64,000 bases of DNA from Vibrio sp. MedPE-SWchi (lineage in GTDB: Bacteria; Pseudomonadota; Gammaproteobacteria; Enterobacterales; Vibrionaceae). The DNA is taken from positions 1-64,000 of the forward strand of contig MPDB01000006.1 of assembly GCA_001874155.1 (NCBI GenBank), written 5' to 3'. How positions within the stretch are numbered: the first letter of the stretch is position 1; the number at the start of each line of letters is the position of its first letter. This document shows positions 1 to 10,429 of this stretch, one piece after another. Position numbers and translations under genes: made by a program. The notes beneath the pieces are model-generated. The model did no database searches and was not told the origin of the DNA. It worked only from the letters and a program-made list of their open reading frames with translations.

Positions 1-1527
1 ACGGTAATCGATCTTACCGAATTGACCAGAACCACCAGATTGCTTCTTGTGCGTGTAGCTATCTTCAATTGCTTGAGTGATAGTTTCACGGTAAGCAACT
101 TGAGGAGCACCTACAGTTAGGTCAACGCCGTATGTACGCTTAAGGATATCTACCTTGATGTCTAGGTGAAGCTCACCCATACCTTTCAGGATAGTTTCGC
201 CAGTCTCTTCGTCAGTCTCAACTTGGAAAGAAGGATCTTCTGCAACCATTTTACCGATCGCGATACCCATTTTCTCAGAACCGCCTTTATCTTTTGGAGA
301 TACAGCGATAGAGATTACTGGAGTTGGGAATACCATTGGCTCAAGCGTTACTTGGTCTTTTGGATCACATAGAGTGTGACCAGTTTGAACGTTCTTCATA
401 CCAACGATCGCAATGATGTCACCAGCTTGTGCGCTAGTTAGTTCATTACGGTCATCAGCTTGCATCTCAACCATACGGCCAACACGCTCTGTTTTACCAG
501 TGAATGAGTTCAAGATAGTGTCGCCTTTGTTCAATTTACCAGAGTAAATACGAACGAAAGTTAGAGCACCGAAGCGGTCATCCATAATTTTGAATGCAAG
601 CGCTTTGAAAGTTTCGTCAGCAGAAACGATAGCGTGCTTACCAGTTTCGTTACCTTCTTCATCCATAAGAGGTTGAGGATCAACTTCTGTTGGAGCTGGT
701 AGGTAATCAACAACTGCGTCAAGAACGATTTGTACGCCCTTGTTCTTAAATGCAGAACCACAGTATGTTGGGAAGAACGATAGGTTTTGTGTACCTTTAC
801 GGATACAACGCTTAATGTCTTCAATAGAAGGCTCTTCACCTTCCATGTAAGCTTCCATTAGGTCATCGTCTTGCTCTACAGCAGTTTCGATTAGCTCTTC
901 ACGGTATTGCTCAACGTCATCAACCATGTCAGCTGGAACGTCTGTAATTTCGTAGTTTTCTGGAAGACCAGTGTCATCCCAAACGTATGCTTTTTTGCTT
1001 AGTAGGTCTACAACACCAACGAAGTCATCTTCACGACCGATTGGTAGAACCATTACTAGTGGGTTTGCGCCTAGAACGTTTTTAACTTGGTCAACAACGT
1101 TGTAGAAGTCTGCACCCATACGGTCTAGCTTGTTAACGAAGATCAGACGAGATACTTCTGATTCGTTCGCGTAACGCCAGTTAGTTTCTGATTGAGGCTC
1201 AACACCACCAGAACCACAGAATACACCGATACCGCCATCAAGTACTTTCAGTGAACGGTATACTTCTACTGTGAAGTCAACGTGTCCAGGAGTATCGATA
1301 ACGTTTAGACGGTGACCGTTCCAAAAACAGCTTACCGCTGCTGATTGGATAGTAATTCCGCGCTCAGCTTCCTGTTCCATGAAGTCGGTAGTAGATTCAC
1401 CATCATGAACTTCACCAGTTTTGTGAATCTGGCCAGTAAGTTTAAGGATACGCTCAGTTGTAGTGGTTTTACCCGCATCAACGTGCGCGAAAATACCAAT
1501 GTTTCTGTATTTTGATAAATCAGTCAT
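1..1527 (-). CDS. fusA: Elongation factor G, second paralogue (3' part cut by window edge)
   Basis: GTPase that drives ribosome translocation and, with RRF, ribosome recycling in the cytoplasm. The first 509 codons of roughly 695 are present; the C-terminus lies outside the window. The N-terminus shows the G1 motif [12 protein letters not shown] near residue 15, DTPGHVDF (G3) and NKLDRMG (G4). The start ATG at 1527 gives the expected N-terminus [11 protein letters not shown]. It is not in a str operon: no rpsL, rpsG or tuf adjoins it, and its upstream neighbour is a HAD phosphatase. That location and the N-terminus match the second, stand-alone EF-G (fusA2) of vibrios rather than the str-operon copy. 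EF-G identity is certain; the paralogue assignment rests on recalled synteny. Confidence 0.93.
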   Translation of the reverse strand, partial: MTDLSKYRNIGIFAHVDAGKTTTTERILKLTGQIHKTGEVHDGESTTDFMEQEAERGITIQSAAVSCFWNGHRLNVIDTPGHVDFTVEVYRSLKVLDGGIGVFCGSGGVEPQSETNWRYANESEVSRLIFVNKLDRMGADFYNVVDQVKNVLGANPLVMVLPIGREDDFVGVVDLLSKKAYVWDDTGLPENYEITDVPADMVDDVEQYREELIETAVEQDDDLMEAYMEGEEPSIEDIKRCIRKGTQNLSFFPTYCGSAFKNKGVQIVLDAVVDYLPAPTEVDPQPLMDEEGNETGKHAIVSADETFKALAFKIMDDRFGALTFVRIYSGKLNKGDTILNSFTGKTERVGRMVEMQADDRNELTSAQAGDIIAIVGMKNVQTGHTLCDPKDQVTLEPMVFPTPVISIAVSPKDKGGSEKMGIAIGKMVAEDPSFQVETDEETGETILKGMGELHLDIKVDILKRTYGVDLTVGAPQVAYRETITQAIEDSYTHKKQSGGSGQFGKIDYR

Positions 1528-1712
1528 CGTTTTACTCTGTTAATAGGATATAAATTGCGCGCAGAGTATACCACAATCCGTCAAGACTGATACCCTCGCG
1601 AGTGGTTGGACAAAAAAAAATCCATTTAAGCGAAAATCACACTTAAAGAATAGACATATTTAAGCCAATGAACCGACCTTTAGTCAAGTAAACACGTTAA
1701 CAAAATGTTGCG

Positions 1713-2651
1713 TTACACTTGTGAGACAAGTCCCTTATCTGCCGATACAACATCCGACTCAAAAACCTCTACCCAGTGTCGCTTCATTGAAATTGTATGG
1801 CTTTGGCTTGATGGGTTAGAAAGATAAGCTTTGAGCTTCAAATCAAAGTCGTATTGATACTCTCGTTGATTATCATCATGATGCACAAAGCCGGTCACTG
1901 CAGCTGCATTTTCATTGGCCCACTTTATGAGGGGCAAATCGTGCATGGTGTTTCCAACAGCAATGACAGGGGCGCAATCATACCTCTGTTTAAACTGCGT
2001 CACCTTTACTTCACCGATGTTCACAACAAGAGAGCTAGAGTCATTATCCATTACACGATACGAACCGATAATGTCGTGATCAGAGAGGTTCAACACATCC
2101 TGACAAAGGGCGATGGCAAATTCATTCGTACTCCCAGTATCAATAACACAGCGAAAACCATGAGACTGAAGCAGTAGAAGAAGCGACAGCATTGGTTGAT
2201 AAACCATTTTTCGATGAGAAATTCGATATCTTGGGTGATTCGTCGTGGCAAGCCATTCTCGCACTTTATTGATATACAACTCAGAGCTCTGAAGAGGAAA
2301 AACAAGGTGATACAGACGCGCAGTCTCAGCCACTATTGACGTTTTTCCATCTTCCGCTTGCTCGAGCAATGCCTGAATCTCTGAGTGAAACGGACCATGT
2401 TGTTCATTCTCTTGAACAGATTTTAGTTCGTGTAACCAAAAAGCAATCTCAGTAATTAATGGCTTTTCACACCACAGCGTGCCGTCCAAATCGAACACAG
2501 CGAATCGTTCTGAAGGTTCTAGATAATCAGAACTCGACGAATCAGTCCATTTATCCAATTGTTCGCAGACGGCATTAATAAAAGAACTACCCTGCCAATA
2601 TTTCAGATTATTCACTCTGCGTCCCTTCCTTGTCAGCTCTTCAAAATCCAT
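1713..2651 (-). CDS. HAD-superfamily phosphatase of the phosphoserine-phosphatase-like type
   Basis: A 312-residue HAD hydrolase. The nucleophile motif FDLDGTLW lies at residues 53-60 (D54 and D56), and the C-terminal acidic motif GNTMHDLPL provides Mg2+ ligands, so it should be an active phosphatase. The cap between the motifs is about 90 residues and largely helical. There is no signal peptide, so it is probably cytoplasmic. The substrate cannot be told from the sequence; related HADs act on phosphoserine, phosphocholine or similar small phosphomonoesters. It lies downstream of radA on the same strand with a 49-base gap and could be cotranscribed. Start ATG at 2651. Confidence 0.8.
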   Translation of the reverse strand: MDFEELTRKGRRVNNLKYWQGSSFINAVCEQLDKWTDSSSSDYLEPSERFAVFDLDGTLWCEKPLITEIAFWLHELKSVQENEQHGPFHSEIQALLEQAEDGKTSIVAETARLYHLVFPLQSSELYINKVREWLATTNHPRYRISHRKMVYQPMLSLLLLLQSHGFRCVIDTGSTNEFAIALCQDVLNLSDHDIIGSYRVMDNDSSSLVVNIGEVKVTQFKQRYDCAPVIAVGNTMHDLPLIKWANENAAAVTGFVHHDDNQREYQYDFDLKLKAYLSNPSSQSHTISMKRHWVEVFESDVVSADKGLVSQV

Positions 2652-2700
2652 TCACCAAAACGTACAACGATACTTAGTCTCGTTAAAGAGACTTACCGCA

Positions 2701-4080
2701 TCACAACTCATCAAACGCTTGCAGCGCATCAGATAGTTTTTTCACGCCGTGGATCTGCATGCCTTCAACCCCGTTTTTGGGCATATTCGCCGCAGGAACA
2801 ATCGCCTTTTTAAAGCCGTGCTTAAACGCTTCCATCAAACGCTCTTGCCCACTAGGCACCGGTCGTATCTCTCCCGCTAAGCCAACTTCGCCAAATACCA
2901 CGACATCTTTAGGTAATGGTCGATCCTTAAAGCTGGATAACAACGCCATCAACAACGCAAGGTCTGCACTGGTTTCCGTTACTTTTACGCCACCCACTAC
3001 ATTGACGAAGACATCTTGGTCAGCCATTTGCAGTCCACCGTGTTTATGCAGCACTGCCAATAATAACGACAAACGGTTTTGGTCGAGCCCCACAGACACA
3101 CGCCTTGGGTTGGCCAGTTGCGAGTAATCCACTAAAGCTTGAATCTCCACCAGCAATGGTCGTGTGCCTTCCCAAACAACCATCACTGAGCTTCCAGAAG
3201 TCTCTTCTTCACCTCTGGAAAGGAAAATGGCAGAAGGATTGCTCACCTCTTTTAGCCCTTGGCCTGTCATAGCAAATACGCCCAGTTCATTCACTGCGCC
3301 AAAGCGGTTTTTATGGCTACGCATGGTTCTAAAACGGCTGTCAGTGCCCCCGTCGAGTAACACGGAACAGTCAATAATATGCTCTAGCACCTTAGGACCT
3401 GCTAACGTGCCGTCTTTCGTTACATGGCCAACGATAAAGACCGCTACGTTATTTTGCTTGGCATAACGCGTCAGCATAGTGGCGGATTCTCTCACCTGAG
3501 CGACACTGCCGGGAGAGGACTGAACATCGGCCACATGCATCACCTGAATCGAGTCAATCACCATAATTTTGGGTTGCTCTTTCTCGGCAATCTGACAAAT
3601 CTTGTCGACATTGGTCTCTGATAACATCTTCAAGTGATCTTTAGGTAACCCAAGACGAGACGCTCTCATCGCGACTTGCTGTAAAGATTCTTCACCCGTG
3701 ACGTAGAGCGTTGGCATTTGAGCAGACAGCAAGCACATGGTTTGAAGCAATAATGTCGATTTACCTGCGCCAGGATTACCGCCAATAAGAATGGCTGCGC
3801 CGGGAACGACCCCGCCTCCTAGTACGCGATCAAGCTCTTTAAAACCACTGGTAAATCTAGGGACTTCTTGCAAGTCGATTTCAGAAAGCGTTTGCACCTT
3901 AGTGTCACTGCCAGTGCCTGCATATCCAGTAAGGCGCTCATTTCGAGCAACGGTAGGAGATGCAGCAATTCGAACCTCTGTAATCGTGTTCCACGCCCCA
4001 CAAGCGTTGCATTGCCCTTGCCAGCGGGGAAAATCCGCACCACAATCATTACAAACGTATGCTCGTTTTGCCTTAGCCAT
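2701..4080 (-). CDS. radA: DNA repair protein RadA
   Basis: RecA-related ATPase that helps branch migration and processing of recombination intermediates. The N-terminal C4 zinc finger has cysteines at residues 10, 13, 24 and 27. Walker A GGNPGAGKST lies at 100-109, the RadA signature KNRFG follows in the RecA-like core, and a C-terminal Lon-protease-like domain ends the protein. The length of 459 residues is typical. It is divergent from plzC and sits close to serB, as in many gammaproteobacteria (serB-radA). Confidence 0.97.
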   Translation of the reverse strand: MAKAKRAYVCNDCGADFPRWQGQCNACGAWNTITEVRIAASPTVARNERLTGYAGTGSDTKVQTLSEIDLQEVPRFTSGFKELDRVLGGGVVPGAAILIGGNPGAGKSTLLLQTMCLLSAQMPTLYVTGEESLQQVAMRASRLGLPKDHLKMLSETNVDKICQIAEKEQPKIMVIDSIQVMHVADVQSSPGSVAQVRESATMLTRYAKQNNVAVFIVGHVTKDGTLAGPKVLEHIIDCSVLLDGGTDSRFRTMRSHKNRFGAVNELGVFAMTGQGLKEVSNPSAIFLSRGEEETSGSSVMVVWEGTRPLLVEIQALVDYSQLANPRRVSVGLDQNRLSLLLAVLHKHGGLQMADQDVFVNVVGGVKVTETSADLALLMALLSSFKDRPLPKDVVVFGEVGLAGEIRPVPSGQERLMEAFKHGFKKAIVPAANMPKNGVEGMQIHGVKKLSDALQAFDEL

Positions 4081-4254
4081 GTTTCCTCAATTTACTAAAC
4101 TGTATTAATAAGCACTAAATTAGTGAGTTATTGAAAGACGGTGACCGATAAAACGATGATATGCATCATTTTGTCACAGAGAGAGTTAACATTTGGCTAA
4201 AGATCACGGTAACCTAGCCGATGTTAATGTAACGGACTACTCTAACAGAAAACT

Positions 4255-6600
4255 ATGCAGCAATCTGAAATTCTATCTATCGCAGAGAGACTTATCCCCG
4301 CTTACCATTCGGAGGATTTTGATTACCTTCTATCTCAAATGACAGAAGGTGAAGCCCCGTCGGCTAAACTGCTTGTAAAGATGGAACTCAACCGAGTCAT
4401 GGCGCCCTGCACCAAACCCATTGATCTCCGTGGTCGCGTTCAAGGGGAGTGCCGCGAGTACGAACTGGATGGCCTAAAGCACTGGCTTGATGACGTCGCC
4501 TTTAACGCTTATCACAAGAACTTCAAGAAATACAATGGCTACACAGAAGGGATGTGGGAAGCCTTAATCAACACCAAAAATAACTTCAGAGTAATGAAGA
4601 AAAATGGTGTGGCGACACAAAAAGAACTGTCTGCAGAAAGCAGCCCTTTCCATGTCGAACCCATCACTCTTGGCTACGATCTCAAACGCCAAGAAAATCG
4701 TCTCAAGGTCTACTCTCAAGTTGAAATTACGCTACAAAATCAGCAGGTCGTTCATGCGGTGAGTATCGACCTTTCACCTTCTGGCGCTAAGTTCAAAGTA
4801 CCGACGGCATTCAATTATAAACTGGGCGAGATGCTCACTGTTTCCTTCGTAGAGTTACAGAAGACCTCTGAAGTAGAAAACATCCATGAGCCGCTCAATT
4901 ATCGTATCGTCGGTATTGATGACAGCTATGAAAACGATGCCGTGAAGTTCATTCGTACACTGAAGGTTTCCGACTCCGATGTCATTAATGATCTGATCGA
5001 GGAATCCCTACAAAGCAGCTCGCAAAAGATCCGTCATGACAACCAAGATAAGATCATCCGTGCAAGAACGCGGGGCTATGAACACACCTATTTAAAGCAC
5101 ACCTGCAACCTACCCCTGTTTTTTAGTGGCAGTGAGCTCAAGCTGGTCTTGATGACAGAGAACAATCTCCCTATCTGGAATTACTGGCAAGACGAACGAA
5201 ACCAGCAAGCCCTAGGTTCTCTTTTTCACGAACAACGCATCTCACTGCTCGCGACCGCAGGCGTGCGAGGCAGCAGCAATACGATTTACTCGTTCACCCA
5301 TGATCATGATGGCAAAAAGCTGTTTTTCTCGATGCTGATGCCTGAAGCGACCAGAGAAGAGCGTCAGCTGTTTTGGCATGTAGGCGCACGCCGAAAAAGC
5401 TGGAAAGCCTTTAAGATCTCAGTCTTTGAGTTATCGGATCCTGAATGCCAGCAACTTGCCCAACACGCCAATGAGCTTGGCATTGATACCACTGCGCTTT
5501 CTCACTGTGGCATCTTGCAGGAAATCGCAGATACAGATTCTGCAGCAGACTACCTGTTTACCGAAAAACCAAAGCTGCCGAGCAAGACGCTCAATCGTTT
5601 CCGACACACGCGAAAGATAATCGGCAATCCAACATCGATCTACTTTGATGCGAAATCACGCAGAAAAGAGCCCCGCTATCAATTCAAATCACCGATTGAG
5701 CTCAAAGCGAATGATGGCAATATTTCTGCGGGCTCGACATTGGATCTTTCAAAACATGGTTTGAGCATAAAACTTGATAACCCAAGTGTGTTAAAAGCCG
5801 ATGACACGTGCAGTATCCACCTGCGTGAGTTGCAGCTTTATGATAAGTCTCTCCCCCTAACGGAAGTTCCTTATAAGGTCATACGTGTAGGCGCTGATAA
5901 CCAAACAGTTCAAATGAGTATTGATGACTCACCAGCCAACTATAGAACCATTTCGTTCTTCGACCGATTAATCAAACACAATCAGCAGAAACTCCCACAG
6001 AAGAAAGAGTTACTTCCTAGTAATGAACTTCTTGAAGGGCTTCATAACATATTGCTCGACAAAATGGTCAGTAACCCGGTGTTTGTCGAGAAGATTAAAG
6101 GATCACTCGTCCCTATGGTCGTGGGTGTTAATTACCCACTGCCCGCTCACATGGTTTTGATGGCAAGACTTGGCATTGAAAAACAGTTCTCACTTGAGCC
6201 GATTTATAAAGGTAGGATGAATACCTTGCTTTCCGTGCCAATGAAACGGCTTGAAGGGGCAGAGCCTCAGTATCATGAGATTTATATTTCAGCGTTGATC
6301 TTTGGTAATCGAATTCAATCTCTACAAACCAAACTCAGTAATGAATTTGAGAACATCAGAGAACGACTGATTTTTATTAAGAAGGCAATGAGTGTCGGGG
6401 ATTTCTATGTGCTTAGGGTGTCAGGCGCACCTATCTTTGAGCCATTAACGAACCTACTCAAAGCGGATATAGAAGAGCTCACGCAAATCAGTATGCATCA
6501 AGCAAGAAGCCTTGAAAAAGAGATAAGTTCCACCGTTGGCTACGGAGAAATTGTCGATATCACGGATGAGGTATTAGTAAGATTGGAATTAACTAAATGA
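4255..6600 (+). CDS. plzC: Large PilZ-domain c-di-GMP receptor (PlzC-like)
   Basis: A 781-residue cytoplasmic protein with two regions carrying full c-di-GMP binding motifs. The first has RQENR (R145-R149) followed by DLSPSG (172-177); the second has RKEPR (R470-R474) followed by DLSKHG (497-502). No membrane segment, output enzyme or signal peptide is visible. Position next to radA and serB matches V. cholerae PlzC (VC2344, from memory), one of the five Plz proteins and reported to bind c-di-GMP and affect motility and virulence. The remaining ~500 residues have no family I recognise. No strong ribosome binding site precedes ATG 4255. The stop codon lies in a strong hairpin. Confidence 0.85.
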   Translation: MQQSEILSIAERLIPAYHSEDFDYLLSQMTEGEAPSAKLLVKMELNRVMAPCTKPIDLRGRVQGECREYELDGLKHWLDDVAFNAYHKNFKKYNGYTEGMWEALINTKNNFRVMKKNGVATQKELSAESSPFHVEPITLGYDLKRQENRLKVYSQVEITLQNQQVVHAVSIDLSPSGAKFKVPTAFNYKLGEMLTVSFVELQKTSEVENIHEPLNYRIVGIDDSYENDAVKFIRTLKVSDSDVINDLIEESLQSSSQKIRHDNQDKIIRARTRGYEHTYLKHTCNLPLFFSGSELKLVLMTENNLPIWNYWQDERNQQALGSLFHEQRISLLATAGVRGSSNTIYSFTHDHDGKKLFFSMLMPEATREERQLFWHVGARRKSWKAFKISVFELSDPECQQLAQHANELGIDTTALSHCGILQEIADTDSAADYLFTEKPKLPSKTLNRFRHTRKIIGNPTSIYFDAKSRRKEPRYQFKSPIELKANDGNISAGSTLDLSKHGLSIKLDNPSVLKADDTCSIHLRELQLYDKSLPLTEVPYKVIRVGADNQTVQMSIDDSPANYRTISFFDRLIKHNQQKLPQKKELLPSNELLEGLHNILLDKMVSNPVFVEKIKGSLVPMVVGVNYPLPAHMVLMARLGIEKQFSLEPIYKGRMNTLLSVPMKRLEGAEPQYHEIYISALIFGNRIQSLQTKLSNEFENIRERLIFIKKAMSVGDFYVLRVSGAPIFEPLTNLLKADIEELTQISMHQARSLEKEISSTVGYGEIVDITDEVLVRLELTK

Positions 6601-6627
6601 TCGCGAGAAGTGTGTTCTCGCGATCAT
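6597..6627. terminator. Strong hairpin at the convergent plzC/serB ends
   Basis: Perfect 13-base-pair stem: arm ATGATCGCGAGAA at 6597-6609, loop GTGTG, complement at 6615-6627. The plzC stop codon (6598-6600) is inside the left arm. Neither side has a proper U-tract, so it may stabilise 3' ends or act as a weak bidirectional terminator between convergent genes. Confidence 0.6.
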
Positions 6628-6645
6628 TCCATTATTGGTTCTAAA

Positions 6646-7626
6646 TTAAGGTCGGGCTTGCCAGCTCAGTTTTTGTTGCTTCACTAAGCCTGCAGAGAGA
6701 ATGCACAACACACCACCTAGCCCCGAGAAACGAACGGCTGATTGAGCTTGCTGCTCTACTTTTGGTTTCGCATGGTACGCAATCCCTAACCCAGCAGCGC
6801 TCATCATAACGAGATCATTCGCGCCATCACCAACAGCCACGGTGTTGTGCTGCTCAATGTCATACTTCTCAGCTAATTCAAATAGAATATCGGCTTTCGT
6901 CTGCGCAGAAACCACATCACCTAATACCTTGCCTGTTAGCTTTCCATCGATGATTTCGAGCGTATTGGATTGAGCATGATGCAGGTTCAACTCTTCTTTT
7001 AGGTAATCAGAAAAATAAGTGAATCCACCTGAGGCTATCGCTGTTTTCCACCCCATTGCATTTAATGTCGTGACCAGCTCTTTCAAATCAGGCATGAACG
7101 GTAATTCGCTGCGCACGGATTCTAGAATGGATTCATCGGCTCCCGCCAGAGCCCCAACACGTTGGCGAAGACTCTGTTCGAAATCTAATTCGCCCTGCAT
7201 CGCACGCTCAGTAACCTCGGCGACTTCTTCGCCTACTCCAGCGAGTTTTGCAATCTCATCGATACATTCAATCTGGATGGCTGTGGAATCCATATCCATT
7301 ACGATCAGTCCAGGCTTTGAAAGATCAGGCACCTCGTCTAGGCTGGCGTAATCGAGCCCTAACGCCTTCACTATCTCTTCATGGTCTTCCGTGAGCTTGC
7401 CTGACATCAGGGCCACTTCATACTGGCCAACCTTCCATGTTTCTACGATAGGGTTATAAAACCCCGTAAACGCATCAATATCTTCAAACAGTTGAGAATA
7501 CAGGTGCTCCGAATATACGATCCAATTGGCTTTAGTTTTCTCATACTGGTTAGCGAAGCGGGTTTCAGGAAGGCGGTTTAATAGTGCGGTGTGTTTTCTA
7601 ATCGAGAGTGTCTTTAACATGTCCAT
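6646..7626 (-). CDS. serB: Phosphoserine phosphatase
   Basis: Catalyses the last step of serine synthesis, phosphoserine to serine. The HAD nucleophile motif DMDST begins at D111, with the general acid D113; SGGFTYF and VGDGANDLVMM supply the remaining HAD motifs. The N-terminal ~100 residues form the ACT-like region found in bacterial SerB. The length, 326 residues, is typical. The start ATG at 7626 has AAGGA eight bases upstream. It is divergent from ytjB, the arrangement seen in E. coli. Confidence 0.96.
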   Translation of the reverse strand: MDMLKTLSIRKHTALLNRLPETRFANQYEKTKANWIVYSEHLYSQLFEDIDAFTGFYNPIVETWKVGQYEVALMSGKLTEDHEEIVKALGLDYASLDEVPDLSKPGLIVMDMDSTAIQIECIDEIAKLAGVGEEVAEVTERAMQGELDFEQSLRQRVGALAGADESILESVRSELPFMPDLKELVTTLNAMGWKTAIASGGFTYFSDYLKEELNLHHAQSNTLEIIDGKLTGKVLGDVVSAQTKADILFELAEKYDIEQHNTVAVGDGANDLVMMSAAGLGIAYHAKPKVEQQAQSAVRFSGLGGVLCILSAGLVKQQKLSWQARP

Positions 7627-7727
7627 GTTTGTAATCCTTGAAATAACTCCATAACGTTAACCTATTGCAATTTAAAAACGCAAGCATCAATATGAGCGAA
7701 AGCAAAATAATTCTGAGTAGGAATGCT

Positions 7728-8330
7728 ATGAATCAGTCATTATTTTCATTTCGAATCGCGATTAAAGTGGTCGCTGTTTTAACGTTGCTCGCCATGGTGG
7801 CGGTCATTGCCATTAATAGTGTCAAAATCAGTAAAGGCAACGAGCGAATTCAGCACAATCAGCTTGAAACGCTGACAAAGATCTTAATATCTCAAGCCTC
7901 TCTTTCAGCGACAGAAATGGTTATTCAGCAAGATCAGGAACGCTTGTTGAAACTCGCTAATCAAATTGCGCACAATGCGCTTGTGTTTGATGCCACCATT
8001 TACAATACAGAAGGCGTGAAGCTTGCAGCCAGTGATGACGCACTCACAGCAAGGGAAGTTCTAGGGTTAGATACGCCGCTATCGACCGCTAGAATCGGGC
8101 GTCAGCAGCTAGTAGAGCCAATCATGCATGACTCCAGCATTATTGGTTTTGTGAGAGTCACGTTTGAAACAGGGCGTGTGACCGCGATTTCAGACCATCA
8201 TTACCGAAAGAGCGATCGCTATATGTATACCATGATTTTCATGGCCTTCATTGGTGGGGTTTTAATGCCATTATTGATTCGCAAAAAACGTAAGAATAAG
8301 GGTGAAAACCTATTGCTCAAAGGTCACTAG
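7728..8330 (+). CDS. ytjB: AhpA/YtjB family membrane protein
   Basis: A 200-residue protein with an N-terminal membrane segment (about residues 9-31), a ~130-residue periplasmic domain and a second membrane segment near residue 165-182, followed by a basic cytoplasmic tail (RKKRKNK). This matches the SMP/YtjB family, whose exact role is unclear; it has been described as a haemolysin-expression modulating factor in Vibrio/E. coli annotation. The reading frame is open back to 7665, but ATG 7728 is preferred because AGTAGGA lies just upstream, whereas 7665 and 7692 lack a ribosome binding site. It is divergent from serB. Confidence 0.8.
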   Translation: MNQSLFSFRIAIKVVAVLTLLAMVAVIAINSVKISKGNERIQHNQLETLTKILISQASLSATEMVIQQDQERLLKLANQIAHNALVFDATIYNTEGVKLAASDDALTAREVLGLDTPLSTARIGRQQLVEPIMHDSSIIGFVRVTFETGRVTAISDHHYRKSDRYMYTMIFMAFIGGVLMPLLIRKKRKNKGENLLLKGH

Positions 8331-8352
8331 CCAGCGTTCACCAAGGCTAAAA

Positions 8353-8386
8353 ACAAAAAAACCTCAGTCGATACTGAGGTTTTTTA
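8353..8386. terminator. Bidirectional terminator between ytjB and deoD
   Basis: Stem ACCTCAGT (8361-8368) with ACTGAGGT (8373-8380) around loop CGAT, an A-tract on the left and a T-tract on the right. It serves both converging transcripts: ytjB on plus and the deo operon on minus. Confidence 0.88.
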
Positions 8387-8417
8387 TTGGGAGCAGAGCA
8401 ATCAATCAGAGCTGATA

Positions 8418-9137
8418 TTACTCTTCGTCACCTAATAGAACGGAATCTAACGCAATTTCCATCATCTCATTAAACGTTGTCGCACGCTCGTCTGAGGTCG
8501 TCTGTTCGCCCGTTTTGATGTGATCAGACACCGTACAGATAGCCAGTGCTTTCGCGCCGTATTCTGCCGCAACTCCGTAAATACCCGCCGCTTCCATTTC
8601 AACACCCACGATGCCGTACTTATCCATCACATCGAACATTTCTGGGTCTGGTGTGTAGAAAAGTTCTGCAGAGAATAGGTTGCCCACTTTAACGTCGATA
8701 CCACGCGCTTTCGCTGCATCTTCAGCGTTACGCACCATTTTGTAATCTGCAATAGCGGCGAAGTCATGATCTTTAAAGCGAATGCGGTTTACTTTTGAAT
8801 CTGTACACGCGCCCATACCAATCACAACATCACGCAGTTTGATGTCTTCACTCACCGCGCCACAACTTCCCACACGAATGATCTTTTTCACACCAAAGTC
8901 TTTAATCAGCTCAGTCACATAAATTGAGCACGATGGAATGCCCATCCCGTGTCCCATGACAGAGATTTTACGACCTTTATAGGTACCCGTGTAGCCATAC
9001 ATATTACGGACATCACAAACCTGAACCGCATCATCAAGAAACGTATCAGCAATGTATTTCGCACGTAGCGGGTCGCCTGGCATTAAAACAACATCAGCAA
9101 ACGCACCGTTTTCAGCATTAATATGAGGAGTTGCCAT
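8418..9137 (-). CDS. deoD: Purine-nucleoside phosphorylase DeoD
   Basis: Cleaves purine (deoxy)ribonucleosides with phosphate to the base and (deoxy)ribose-1-phosphate. Length is 239 residues, typical of the hexameric low-molecular-mass type. Recognisable motifs are [15 protein letters not shown] near the N-terminus (phosphate site), RVGSCG, and [12 protein letters not shown] (nucleoside binding), with SDH near the C-terminus providing the catalytic aspartate. AAGGA lies just upstream of ATG 9137. It is the last gene of deoCABD; ribose-1-phosphate products feed DeoB. Confidence 0.97.
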   Translation of the reverse strand: MATPHINAENGAFADVVLMPGDPLRAKYIADTFLDDAVQVCDVRNMYGYTGTYKGRKISVMGHGMGIPSCSIYVTELIKDFGVKKIIRVGSCGAVSEDIKLRDVVIGMGACTDSKVNRIRFKDHDFAAIADYKMVRNAEDAAKARGIDVKVGNLFSAELFYTPDPEMFDVMDKYGIVGVEMEAAGIYGVAAEYGAKALAICTVSDHIKTGEQTTSDERATTFNEMMEIALDSVLLGDEE

Positions 9138-9190
9138 TATCTAATCCTTTGTTGAAAGCCTAGGAAAGATCTAGGCTTGAATTTTCGTTA

Positions 9191-10411
9191 TTACAAAAAG
9201 TTTTTGCCGTAATCCATTGGAGAGGTGCCAAAGTACGACGCTAAGGTTTGACCAATATCAGCAAAAGAGTCTCTTAGCCCTAATGAGCCTGCTGGCACAT
9301 TTTGCCCATAGACGATAACTGGGATGTGTTCGCGAGTATGATCACTACCAGGCCAGGTTGGGTCACAACCGTGGTCAGCCGTTAGAATCAGAATGTCATC
9401 TTCTTCCATCAGTTCGATCACTTCATTCACTCGACCGTCGAAATACTCAAGTGCGGCCGCATAACCCGCAACATCACGGCGATGCCCGTAGGCCGAATCG
9501 AAGTCAACGAAATTAGTGAATACGATGGTGTTATCACCCGCTTCTTTAATCGCTGTTTTCGTTGCTTCAAACAGATCAGGAATGCCTGTTGCTTTGGTTT
9601 TCTGAGTGATCCCACAGCCTGCATAGATATCTGAAATCTTACCAATTGAGTGTACTTGCCCACCCTTTTCATCGACCAGTTTTTGCAAAACGGTCGCGGA
9701 TGGCGGCTCTACCGATAAATCACGACGATTACCCGTACGTGCAAACTCACCCGCTTTAGCGCCAATAAATGGACGCGCAATAACACGACCAATGTTGTAA
9801 TCGCCCAATTCTTCACGTGCGATTTGGCAAAGATCTAATAGCTTATCTAGACCAAAGGTCTCTTCATGACAGGCAATTTGGAATACTGAATCGCCCGAGG
9901 TGTAGAAGATGGGTAGGCCCGTTTTCATGTGCTCTTCACCCAGGTCATCAAGAACCTGTGTGCCTGACGCATGACAGTTACCTAGGAATCCAGACAGACC
10001 GGCACGTTTTAATATGCGATCGGTTAACTCTGTTGGGAAGCTGTTCTCTTTATCGGTAAAGTAGCCCCAATCAAACAGAACAGGCACGCCAGCAATTTCC
10101 CAGTGACCTGACGGGGTGTCTTTACCAGAAGAAAGCTCTGCAGCATGGCCATAAGCACCAATCACTTCAACGCTCTCTTCCAAACCGGCAGCAAACTGAC
10201 CCGTTGATTCTTTATGTGCCATAGCAAAGCCAAGCTTTGATAAGTTAGGCAGCTTTAGTGGCCCGCTGCGCTCAGCGTTATCCGCCAGACCCTTGCTGCA
10301 CTGTTCTGCTATGTGGCCCATGGTATCGGCGCCGACGTCGCCAAATTTATCGGCGTCAGCCGTTTCACCAATACCGAATGAATCTAATACTAAAATAATC
10401 GCTCTTTTCAT
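9191..10411 (-). CDS. deoB: Phosphopentomutase
   Basis: Interconverts (deoxy)ribose-1-phosphate and -5-phosphate, joining the two phosphorylases of the operon to DeoC. It is an alkaline-phosphatase-superfamily Mn2+ enzyme of 406 residues. Visible motifs are the metal-binding VLDSFGIGE at the N-terminus, KDTPSGHWE with the phosphorylated threonine, and [17 protein letters not shown] near the C-terminus. A good ribosome binding site (GAGAGGAAA) precedes ATG 10411. It lies 18 bases after deoA. Confidence 0.97.
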   Translation of the reverse strand: MKRAIILVLDSFGIGETADADKFGDVGADTMGHIAEQCSKGLADNAERSGPLKLPNLSKLGFAMAHKESTGQFAAGLEESVEVIGAYGHAAELSSGKDTPSGHWEIAGVPVLFDWGYFTDKENSFPTELTDRILKRAGLSGFLGNCHASGTQVLDDLGEEHMKTGLPIFYTSGDSVFQIACHEETFGLDKLLDLCQIAREELGDYNIGRVIARPFIGAKAGEFARTGNRRDLSVEPPSATVLQKLVDEKGGQVHSIGKISDIYAGCGITQKTKATGIPDLFEATKTAIKEAGDNTIVFTNFVDFDSAYGHRRDVAGYAAALEYFDGRVNEVIELMEEDDILILTADHGCDPTWPGSDHTREHIPVIVYGQNVPAGSLGLRDSFADIGQTLASYFGTSPMDYGKNFL

Positions 10412-10429
10412 TTTCCTCTCCTACAGACT

